The notes below the pieces were generated by a model, which had not been told where the DNA came from, ran no database searches, and saw only the letters and a list, made by a program, of their open reading frames with translations. Made by a program: the position numbers and the translations under genes. Shown one piece after another: positions 17,637-24,636 of a DNA stretch of 64,000 nucleotides. The first letter of the stretch is position 1. The number at the start of each line of letters is the position of its first letter. This stretch comes from Oscillospiraceae bacterium. GTDB taxonomy: Bacteria > Bacillota > Clostridia > Oscillospirales > Ruminococcaceae. Where the stretch lies: the NCBI GenBank assembly GCA_900770285.1, contig CAAGJO010000019.1, forward strand, positions 124,001 through 188,000, written 5' to 3'.

Positions 17637-17794
17637 GGATTTTCAAAGCCCATTTTTTCATTCTCTTCAAAAATAGCGAATTGCACAAAACCCTTAAATA
17701 ATCCTATGAAAACTTTGGCTGTGTAATTTCTGTGTCCATTTCGTAACTTTTTTATTAACCACAGCGGAGTCATTCATATTCTGCACACAAAAAA

Positions 17795-17815
17795 CTGCCG
17801 CACTAAATGCGGCAG
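17795..17815 (-). terminator. Terminator of the sugar-transferase gene
   Basis: A perfect 8-bp GC-rich stem (CTGCCGCA/TGCGGCAG, 5-base loop) follows the stop at 17832 and is followed by TTTTTTG on the minus strand. Confidence 0.9.
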
Positions 17816-17831
17816 CAGTTTGATAAATCAA

Positions 17832-19214
17832 TCAATTTTTTACTTTTCTATTTTCCTGCTTATGAGTAACCGTTGGCAAATCGCCGGTTACTCCCTCGGT
17901 TGCGTCCGGCACAAAACAAGTCTTGATAGTCATAAGAATTATCTTCAAATCAAGCAATACCGACTGATGCTCAATATACATCAAATCAAGCTTAAGCTTG
18001 TCATAAGGTGTCGTGTTATATTTTCCCATTACCTGAGCATAACCTGTCAGACCTGCTTTAACCTTAAGTCTGTATTTGAATTCAGGCATTGTTTCACAGT
18101 ACTTTGCAGCAAGCTCAGGACGTTCCGGGCGAGGACCCACAAATGACATATCGCCTTTAAGAATATTGAAAAGCTGCGGCATTTCATCAAATCTGATTTT
18201 TCTTATGACCTTGCCCACAGGAGTAATTCTGTCATCATTTTTGCTTGCAAGTCTTGCTACTCCGTCTTTTTCAGCATTGGATATCATACTGCGGAATTTG
18301 TATACATAAAAGGCTTTACCGTTAAGTGTAAGTCTTTTCTGCTTATACAAAACCTGTCCGCCGTCATAGCATTTAACCGCAATGGCTGTAATAAGCATAA
18401 ACGGTGAAAGCGCAGCAATACCAATCAACGAGAACACAATATCAAAAACTCGCTTGATTAATGCACGGTCAAAGGAAGGTCCGTCATTTCTGTTAAGCAA
18501 AAGCGGGGTGTCAAACAAATGGAAATCATCAGCACCTCTGATAATTATATCAGAAATCTTAGGGTTAAGATATGTTCTGATAGATTTATCAAGACAATAT
18601 TTCAAAAGTTTATTTCTGATTCCGTTAGGCACATCTGAAATAATTACTGCGTCATATTTCAGAATTTCATTTTTTATGTATTCGATATCTTCGTTACAGC
18701 TGATCGATGCACAAATTCTATACTTGTCCGGACGGTTGCTCATTTTTTTCACAAGATCCGCAGCATTTACATTGCCGTATACAATAACCATTCGTCTTGG
18801 CGGATAAATTGCAGAAAACAGTTTTGTGAAGCCTATGCTCCAAATCAACGCTGCTGCAATCTCAATAACCGACAGCACGATCATCGGCACAACTGTCAAA
18901 CGTCCTCTGCCGATAAGGCTGATAACTATAAATGCTACAAAGTTTGTTCCCAGAACACCTAAAATCTGCGAACCAAAAAGCCCTGTCCATTTGTGATATC
19001 CCACTCTGAAGCCGCCCAGATTTTTGGTAAATAAAATATATCCAAAACCATATAAACAAAGCATCAGAATATTTCCGTTATGCCAGAATGGGTCAAGCAT
19101 TTTTTTGTTATAATAATCATTCCATACAACATCGAATGCATAAATAAATACAGCTATTATTACAAGAGATGCCAAAAATTTTAAAATTCTTTTATAATTT
19201 TCTTTGCTAAACAC
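17832..19214 (-). CDS. Undecaprenyl-phosphate sugar phosphotransferase (polyprenyl glycosylphosphotransferase)
   Basis: The 460-residue protein has an N-terminal membrane domain of four or five helices, a CoA-binding-like Rossmann region (MVIVYGNVNAADLV) and a C-terminal bacterial sugar transferase domain from about residue 250. That domain shows KRVFDIVFSLIGI, YKFRSM, DEMPQLFNILKGDMSFVGP and RPERPE. Such enzymes move a sugar-1-phosphate from a nucleotide sugar to undecaprenyl phosphate, starting exopolysaccharide or glycan assembly at the membrane. The start is GTG with AAAGGAG 6 bases before it. It stands alone with its own promoter and terminator; no polysaccharide cluster surrounds it. 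The sugar is unknown. Confidence 0.9.
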   Translation of the reverse strand: MFSKENYKRILKFLASLVIIAVFIYAFDVVWNDYYNKKMLDPFWHNGNILMLCLYGFGYILFTKNLGGFRVGYHKWTGLFGSQILGVLGTNFVAFIVISLIGRGRLTVVPMIVLSVIEIAAALIWSIGFTKLFSAIYPPRRMVIVYGNVNAADLVKKMSNRPDKYRICASISCNEDIEYIKNEILKYDAVIISDVPNGIRNKLLKYCLDKSIRTYLNPKISDIIIRGADDFHLFDTPLLLNRNDGPSFDRALIKRVFDIVFSLIGIAALSPFMLITAIAVKCYDGGQVLYKQKRLTLNGKAFYVYKFRSMISNAEKDGVARLASKNDDRITPVGKVIRKIRFDEMPQLFNILKGDMSFVGPRPERPELAAKYCETMPEFKYRLKVKAGLTGYAQVMGKYNTTPYDKLKLDLMYIEHQSVLLDLKIILMTIKTCFVPDATEGVTGDLPTVTHKQENRKVKN

Positions 19215-19273
19215 GGCAAGCTCCTTTCAGGGTTATTTCAAAAATAATGAATTAATCTTTTTTTATTGATTTG

Positions 19274-19302
19274 AGTATAGCATAAAAAAATCAAATAATC
19301 AA
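19274..19302 (-). promoter_or_regulatory. Sigma-A promoter of the sugar-transferase gene
   Basis: TTGATT (19297-19302), 17 bases, TATACT (19274-19279) on the minus strand, about 60 bases before the GTG at 19214. It begins just after the YjbR-like gene, so this is a new unit. Confidence 0.7.
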
Positions 19303-19311
19303 CAAAATCTT

Positions 19312-19677
19312 TTAGTTTTCATTATTTTTCAGCCTTTTATCACATTTGCCTTTAGATGTAAGCTTAAAACTATCTTCCGTCATTTGCATTATGACCCTGT
19401 CCGGTACGTCTGACTGAAGATATACTGTATTCCAAAGACGTTTGTTCATATGATATGCCGGGATAACCCCCTTATAGACCTTTCTATAAAATTCTGCAGA
19501 CATTGGCTCGCATTTCAAGTTTACAACGGTTTTTCCGTGCAGATCCATAATAAGCGCAAACCATTTCCTGCTCTGCAAATGTCTTGCTGCATATGTAGAA
19601 AAATCATTTTCAAATGGCTGATCCACCAATGCATTGGATATACTACTGCAAAATTCAATAAATTCTTGTTTAGTCAT
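19312..19677 (-). CDS. MmcQ/YjbR family protein
   Basis: The 121-residue protein matches the MmcQ/YjbR (DUF419) family: an N-terminal FIEFCSSISNALVDQPFEND helix region, KWFALIM, VNLKCEP, and a C-terminal VIMQMTEDSFKLT. The family has a CyaY-like fold and is thought to bind DNA, but its role is not established. Its ATG overlaps the stop of the GH5 gene (TAATG), so the two are translationally coupled. Why a YjbR-like protein is coupled to a glycoside hydrolase is unclear. Confidence 0.8.
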   Translation of the reverse strand: MTKQEFIEFCSSISNALVDQPFENDFSTYAARHLQSRKWFALIMDLHGKTVVNLKCEPMSAEFYRKVYKGVIPAYHMNKRLWNTVYLQSDVPDRVIMQMTEDSFKLTSKGKCDKRLKNNEN

Positions 19678-20726
19678 TATTTTTCAAAAACAGTACACGG
19701 TTTTGAAGTTTTCTTTATACCATTTTTACCGTTTACGAGTTTAACTCCCCAATCCTTTGTGAGGTTTTCGCCTGTCCAGTCCTCAGAAAGATCGAGATAT
19801 TCAACTCCCCCGCCGTTACCTTTCCAGCTCCAGCCAAGGTATCCGATATTCTTCTCAGTACAGTATTTCATAATATAATCTTCGTCAACGTCACCATCAG
19901 AGTGGTCAAATCCGAACTCGCCTACGCATACACAAAGTCCTTGCTTTGTGATCGAATCGAGAGTTGTTTTAATCTTTTCGGCTGAACCACCTGCACTTCC
20001 GTAGAAATGAACTGCAAACATTGTGTTTTTAAGCGGGTCAGAATCAAAGACTTCTTTTCCGTAATCAATAACCGACTGCGGATACTGTCCCCAGCCTGCT
20101 GAGTCAACAAGAATGGTGTTCTTTATTCCTGCTTCACGAAGTTTAGGTATAGCCTTTACATATCCGTCACGCCAACCGTCGCTTTGCCAGCTGCCAAACC
20201 ACTCATTGGCAATATTTAAAATTACATAGTCTTCCTGACCTGCAAGAGCATCTTTTATTTCTATCCAGTAATTTACAGCGTTTTCAAGGCTTTCTTCATC
20301 ATCTTTTCCCGTTGCGTCGTGAACTTCCAAAACAGCAATCAGGTTTTTCTCTTTGCAGGATTCAATAAGCTCTTTTACCTCGTTAACGTCGCTTTTATCC
20401 CATTGCTGACCGTCGGAAATGACAAGTCTTACGGCATTTGAGCCTGTATTTGAAATAGCTGTAAGAGCAATTCCCGTCATGTCTTTGTACCAGCAATGTG
20501 CGTGGTTTATTCCACGCATAACGAACGAATTTCCATTTGCATCCAAAAGCTTAGTACCGCTTACTTTAAAACCTTCTTTTGCCTCAACTTTGGGGGCATC
20601 GTATCCTGACTGCTCAGAGCTTGCGTCCGCTTGGCTTTGAGTACCGGAATCATCAGCAGTTTTGTCACATCCTGTCATTGCAAACAACATCATTATAGGC
20701 AAAAGTATAGAAAGTAATTTTTTCAT
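19677..20726 (-). CDS. GH5-family glycoside hydrolase lipoprotein, probable beta-mannanase/glucanase
   Basis: The 349-residue protein has a lipoprotein signal (LFAMTGC, lipid-bearing Cys20), a Ser/Gln-rich linker, then a GH5 catalytic barrel. Catalytic residues by family comparison are Glu175 in NIANEW (acid/base) and Glu270 in CVGEFG (nucleophile). The motif RGINHAHCWY is typical of GH5 endo-mannanases (subfamily 8-like), and Trp299 lies in GYLGWSWKG. No dockerin or binding module is present, so it should sit on the outer face of the membrane. AAAGGA lies 8 bases before the ATG at 20726; upstream in-frame starts lack such a site. The GH130 gene just upstream supports mannan use. Confidence 0.88.
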   Translation of the reverse strand: MKKLLSILLPIMMLFAMTGCDKTADDSGTQSQADASSEQSGYDAPKVEAKEGFKVSGTKLLDANGNSFVMRGINHAHCWYKDMTGIALTAISNTGSNAVRLVISDGQQWDKSDVNEVKELIESCKEKNLIAVLEVHDATGKDDEESLENAVNYWIEIKDALAGQEDYVILNIANEWFGSWQSDGWRDGYVKAIPKLREAGIKNTILVDSAGWGQYPQSVIDYGKEVFDSDPLKNTMFAVHFYGSAGGSAEKIKTTLDSITKQGLCVCVGEFGFDHSDGDVDEDYIMKYCTEKNIGYLGWSWKGNGGGVEYLDLSEDWTGENLTKDWGVKLVNGKNGIKKTSKPCTVFEK

Positions 20727-20753
20727 ATAACTCATCCTTTCATTATTCAAAAA

Positions 20754-20782
20754 GAGCCATACCACTTGTCGTGATACGGCTC
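20754..20782 (-). terminator. Terminator hairpin between the GH130 and GH5 genes
   Basis: A fully paired 12-bp stem (two G-U wobbles on the minus strand; 20754-20765 with 20771-20782) is followed by TTTTTG. It lies between the GH130 stop (20809) and the GH5 start (20726). No separate GH5 promoter was seen, so partial read-through probably sets a lower level of GH5 than GH130. Confidence 0.8.
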
Positions 20783-20808
20783 CATTTTAAGCTTAAATCA
20801 TTTTTTGA

Positions 20809-21807
20809 TTAGATTGAAGAATGTGATTTAACGTATTCAACAACTTCGTCAACTGTTGTGAATGCCAAGCTTACACAAGTATCAGCACAACCATAGTAAA
20901 TTGCAATTCTTCCTGTATCTGCATCGCAGAGAGCTGAGCATGGGAATGTTACGTTCTGAACATCGCCAACGCACTCATAAGTTTCACGAGGATTGATGAG
21001 ATATTCACCGCATCTGTACTTAACTTTCCAAGGCTCGTCAATGTCAAGGATACATGCTGAGAAGCTGTATACAAAACCATTGCATGATTCAAGAACACCA
21101 TGATAGAATACAAGCCATCCTTCAGATGTTTCTATCGGAATAGGACCTGCACCGATCTTCTTTGATTCCCAAGGCTTGTAAGGTCCCATAACGTGACGAT
21201 GCTCGCCCCAGTACTTCATATCAGGTGACTGTGAAAGATACATATCGCCGAATGGTGTATGACCTGAATCTGAAGGTCTTGAGAACATTACATACTTATT
21301 ATTAATCTTTCTTGGGAACAAAACGCCGTTTCTGTTGAATGGAAGAAATGCGTTTTCAAGCTGATAGAATGTCTTGAAATCTTCAGTATAGCCTACGCCG
21401 ATTGTTGGCTTCCAGTCATAAGCATTACACCATGTAATATAATATTTGCCGTCGATGTAGCAGCATCTTGGGTCATAGCCGTAACCCCAAACGTTAACTT
21501 CCTCAGTTGACTTTTCAGCCTGCTCAAAAACAATCTTGTCAGGGTTGATGTTCCAATGAATACCGTCATCAGAGAAACCAGCGTGAAGTGACATGTTTCT
21601 TTCCTTGTCATCTACACGGAAAACGCCTGCAAATTTGCCCTCAAAAGGAACAACTGCACTATTGAAAATTGAATTTGATGTTGGAAGAAGATCTCTTGGG
21701 ATAACAGGGTTGTTATCATATCTCCATACTACGTCTTTACAGCCTTCTGGTCTATCCTGCCAGGGCATGTTCGGAAGTGACTGACCGTTAACAATCTTTA
21801 CGCTCAT
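20809..21807 (-). CDS. GH130 beta-1,4-mannoside phosphorylase
   Basis: The 332-residue protein is a five-bladed-propeller GH130 enzyme. The motifs are NSIFNSAVVPFEGKFAGVFR, HAGFSDDGIHW, YGYDPR with the proton-donor Asp112, FNRNGVLFPRKI, RPSDSGHTPFGD and KIGAGPIPIETSEGW. GH130 enzymes cleave beta-mannosides with phosphate to give mannose 1-phosphate. By motif it is closer to the mannooligosaccharide phosphorylase group (RaMP2-like, GH130_2) than to the longer mannosylglucose phosphorylases; exact substrate is inferred. There is no signal peptide, so it is cytoplasmic. GAAAGG precedes the ATG at 21807. Paired with the surface GH5 enzyme it suggests import and phosphorolysis of mannan oligomers. 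Confidence 0.92.
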   Translation of the reverse strand: MSVKIVNGQSLPNMPWQDRPEGCKDVVWRYDNNPVIPRDLLPTSNSIFNSAVVPFEGKFAGVFRVDDKERNMSLHAGFSDDGIHWNINPDKIVFEQAEKSTEEVNVWGYGYDPRCCYIDGKYYITWCNAYDWKPTIGVGYTEDFKTFYQLENAFLPFNRNGVLFPRKINNKYVMFSRPSDSGHTPFGDMYLSQSPDMKYWGEHRHVMGPYKPWESKKIGAGPIPIETSEGWLVFYHGVLESCNGFVYSFSACILDIDEPWKVKYRCGEYLINPRETYECVGDVQNVTFPCSALCDADTGRIAIYYGCADTCVSLAFTTVDEVVEYVKSHSSI

Positions 21808-21891
21808 TTATAAATTCCGCCTTTCATAAAATATACTTTTTTCAAGATGTATCAAAAGGGCATACTGCACCTCTGATAAACTCTATACTCT

Positions 21892-21920
21892 ATTAAACCA
21901 TAAATTTCAGTTTTTTTCAA
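21892..21920 (-). promoter_or_regulatory. Sigma-A promoter of the mannan module
   Basis: TTGAAA (21915-21920), 17 bases, TTTAAT (21892-21897) on the minus strand. The 311-base gap 21808-22118 also holds the divergent punA promoter. No clear operator palindrome was seen. Confidence 0.6.
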
Positions 21921-22057
21921 GTACTATTTCAAATTTATTTGGAGATTTACTGCTTGTTCACATAATATTTACAATTTTTCAGCCAAAAATTTTTATATAA
22001 TCATATAGGCTATATAGGAATTTTATATGTATTTTTCTGCTGTGAAAGCACTTTGAC

Positions 22058-22086
22058 TTGACTAAACATAAGAATTAAAGTACAAT
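22058..22086 (+). promoter_or_regulatory. Sigma-A promoter of punA
   Basis: TTGACT (22058-22063), 17 bases, TACAAT (22081-22086), about 33 bases before the punA ATG. Confidence 0.7.
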
Positions 22087-22118
22087 GTAAATACACATTA
22101 TTTATAAGGAGAATTACT

Positions 22119-22955
22119 ATGACACCTGTTGAAAAGCTGAACAGCTGCTATGAAAGCATAAAAGACAAAATAGATTTTAAACCTGAGATAGCATTAGTTT
22201 TGGGGTCCGGTTTAGGTGCGTATGCCGAAACCGAAGTAAAAATTCATTCCACATTAAGCTATTCAGAAATTGAAGGTTTCCCACGTTCCACTGTTGAGGG
22301 ACACAAGGGACAGTTCGTTTTTGGTTATGTTGATGATGTTCCTGTAGTAATAATGCAGGGACGAGTTCATTATTACGAGGGATATCCGATCACTGATGTT
22401 GTTCTTCCGGCAAGGCTTATGAAACTTATGGGAGCAAAGGTGCTGTTCCTGACTAATGCATCCGGCGGCATAAACACAAACTTTACAGCAGGAGATTTTA
22501 TGCTTATAACAGACCATATTTCCAACTTTGTGCCTAATCCTCTTATTGGAGAGAATTTTGATAAACTTGGTACACGTTTTCCTGATATGAGCGAAGTTTA
22601 CAACAAAAAACTCTGCAATATAATCAGACGATCTGCCGAAAATCTGAAGATAGAGCTTCAGGAAGGTGTATATCTTCAGCTCACAGGGCCGTCATTTGAG
22701 ACCCCTGCCGAAATCAGAATGTGCAGAACATTGGGAGCAGACGCTGTGGGAATGTCAACTGCTGTAGAAGCAATTGCAGCGAACCATGCCGGAATGAAAG
22801 TATGCGGAATTTCCTGTATATCAAATCTTGCCTGCGGACTTACCGATAATCCTCTGACTCATGCAGAGGTTCAGGAAATGGCTGATAAATCTGCACCAAA
22901 ATTCAGAGCATTAGTTACCGAGAGCATAAAGAACATCTATCATTCATCAATATAA
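22119..22955 (+). CDS. punA: Purine-nucleoside phosphorylase (trimeric type)
   Basis: The 278-residue protein has family features: VLGSGLGAY phosphate loop, GRVHYYEGYP, LTNASGGIN, GPSFETPAEIRM and the DAVGMS segment with nearby CISNLACG. The enzyme splits inosine and guanosine with phosphate in purine salvage. AAGGAG stands 7 bases before the ATG. It is a single-gene unit on the plus strand with its own promoter and ends at a strong hairpin shared with the convergent ispF unit. Confidence 0.96.
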   Translation: MTPVEKLNSCYESIKDKIDFKPEIALVLGSGLGAYAETEVKIHSTLSYSEIEGFPRSTVEGHKGQFVFGYVDDVPVVIMQGRVHYYEGYPITDVVLPARLMKLMGAKVLFLTNASGGINTNFTAGDFMLITDHISNFVPNPLIGENFDKLGTRFPDMSEVYNKKLCNIIRRSAENLKIELQEGVYLQLTGPSFETPAEIRMCRTLGADAVGMSTAVEAIAANHAGMKVCGISCISNLACGLTDNPLTHAEVQEMADKSAPKFRALVTESIKNIYHSSI

Positions 22956-22963
22956 AAAACTAA

Positions 22964-23017
22964 ATTACAGCCCCGAGTGCTGTTGGACGGAATCCAACGT
23001 GCATCCCCGGGGCAGTA
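22964..23017. terminator. Bidirectional terminator between punA and ispF
   Basis: A long inverted repeat (TTAC...GCCCCG...GTTGGA against TCCAAC...CGGGGC...GTAA) with internal mismatches fills the 67-base gap. A T-run follows on the plus strand (ATTTTTTA) and A/T-rich sequence on the other, so it serves both convergent transcripts. Confidence 0.85.
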
Positions 23018-23022
23018 ATTTT

Positions 23023-23490
23023 TTATTTAATTAAGCAAACCGCTGTTGCGGAAATTCCGGAGCCTTCACCTGTAAACCCTAGTTTCTCCTCTGTTGTAGC
23101 TTTTACAGATACTCTTGAAGCCTCTATGCCGCAGGCATTTGCAATGTTTTCCCGCATATCGTCAATGTATTCTGCAAGCTTTGGTTTTTGTGCGACAATA
23201 GTGGAATCAATGTTTTCTATTGTATAGCCATGCCCGCTTAAAACTTCAACAACCTTTTTCAAAAGCTGAATGCTGTCAGCTCCTTTATAGCTGTCGTCGT
23301 TGTCCGGAAAAAGCTTTCCGATGTCACCTAAGGCAGCGGCTCCCAAAAGGCTGTCCATTACAGCATGAACTAAAACATCAGCGTCTGAATGTCCTAAAAG
23401 TCCTTTTTCATATGGTATATCCACACCGCCAAGAATTAATTGTCTTTCGTCAACAAGTCGGTGAACGTCATATCCATGACCAACTCTCAT
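23023..23490 (-). CDS. ispF: 2-C-methyl-D-erythritol 2,4-cyclodiphosphate synthase
   Basis: The 155-residue protein has the metal ligands Asp8, His10 (GHGYDVH) and His42 (ADVLVHAV) and the motif KATTEEKLGFTGEGSGI. It forms the cyclic diphosphate in the MEP isoprenoid pathway. GGGG lies 8 bases before the ATG. It is the last gene of the minus-strand run after pheA (12-base gap). Confidence 0.97.
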   Translation of the reverse strand: MRVGHGYDVHRLVDERQLILGGVDIPYEKGLLGHSDADVLVHAVMDSLLGAAALGDIGKLFPDNDDSYKGADSIQLLKKVVEVLSGHGYTIENIDSTIVAQKPKLAEYIDDMRENIANACGIEASRVSVKATTEEKLGFTGEGSGISATAVCLIK

Positions 23491-23502
23491 TACATTATCC
23501 CC

Positions 23503-24615
23503 CTAAACCTCTGCATAATTTCCAAGAAATTTGAAATATGACAGTTCTGACTTAAGCTCATTCATAAGCTTTGCCACATCAGGAGATGTGATTTTGCCCT
23601 CAAAATCAAGATAAAATATAACGTCAAAATCCGTATTTTCCATAGGCATACTTTCAATCATAAGAAGATTAAGGCCAGCCACAGAAAATTTGGTGAGCAT
23701 TCTGTAAAGCGATGAAGCCGTATGGGGAATTGCCATTGAAACAGATATCCTGTCCGCATCAGGCAGACAAAGCGTTTTCTTTGATATAAGCATAAACTTG
23801 GTGTAGTTTTCACTGGCATTTACAATATCATCAGCCACAATTTCAAGTCCCAGTTCATCTGCACAGGCTTTGGAACATATTGCTCCCACAGGCTTGTCAG
23901 TTGTTTTTATGTAACAAGCTGCAAGGGATGTGTTTGAATAGGAATGAGTTTTCCAACCGTGAGCCTTGATAAATTCCGAACACTGCAGCAGTCCCTGCTC
24001 ATGGGAATATACAGATGTAATATCCTCAAGATTTACGCCTCTTTTAACTGCAAGGCAATGATCCACCCTAACCTTTGTTTCAGCGCAGATTTTTATATCA
24101 TAATTTTTCAGAAGACTGTATGTCTGTACGACTGAACCTGTAGTACTGTTTGCAATGGGCAGCACGCCGAATTCTGCCCCGCCATTTTCTACAGCGTCAA
24201 AAACCTCTTTAAAGCTTTCAAAGAACCTGACTTTTCCGTCTTTAAAAAACTGCTTACTTGCTATATGAGAATATGCGCCAACCGTTCCAGGAACAGCCAC
24301 AACAGGCGAGCCTGAAAGCTCCAAAGATTCAAAGCTTATTTCATTTTTATTTGAAAAGAATCGTTGATACTGCTTGCACTTGGAAATATCCATAAGCGTT
24401 GTAAAAAGTACCTCGGAGGAAATTTTCAGCTCGTCAGGAACTTTTTCCGCAATTCTTTCAATAACCTGTTTTTCCCTGTCAGCCTGAAATACAGGAAGAT
24501 CATTGTCAATTTTATATTGAGCAACCTTGTAACTGCATTCCATACGCTGTTTGAAAAGCTCGATTATCTGATCATCAATATTATTTATTTCTTTTCTAAG
24601 CTCATCAAGACCCAT
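23503..24615 (-). CDS. pheA: Bifunctional chorismate mutase/prephenate dehydratase (P-protein)
   Basis: The 370-residue protein starts with an AroQ-type chorismate mutase domain (residues 1-90, LRKEINNIDDQIIELFKQRM). A prephenate dehydratase domain follows (VPGTVGAYSHIASKQFF; NYTKFMLI in place of the usual TRF motif). A C-terminal ACT domain ends the protein. It makes phenylpyruvate for phenylalanine synthesis. In the ACT domain the two Phe-binding motifs usually written GAL and ESRP read SSLY and ESMP, so feedback control may differ. AAAGGGA precedes the ATG. It lies between leuS and ispF. Confidence 0.95.
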   Translation of the reverse strand: MGLDELRKEINNIDDQIIELFKQRMECSYKVAQYKIDNDLPVFQADREKQVIERIAEKVPDELKISSEVLFTTLMDISKCKQYQRFFSNKNEISFESLELSGSPVVAVPGTVGAYSHIASKQFFKDGKVRFFESFKEVFDAVENGGAEFGVLPIANSTTGSVVQTYSLLKNYDIKICAETKVRVDHCLAVKRGVNLEDITSVYSHEQGLLQCSEFIKAHGWKTHSYSNTSLAACYIKTTDKPVGAICSKACADELGLEIVADDIVNASENYTKFMLISKKTLCLPDADRISVSMAIPHTASSLYRMLTKFSVAGLNLLMIESMPMENTDFDVIFYLDFEGKITSPDVAKLMNELKSELSYFKFLGNYAEV

Positions 24616-24636
24616 TTCAACTTCCCTTTCAATTGG

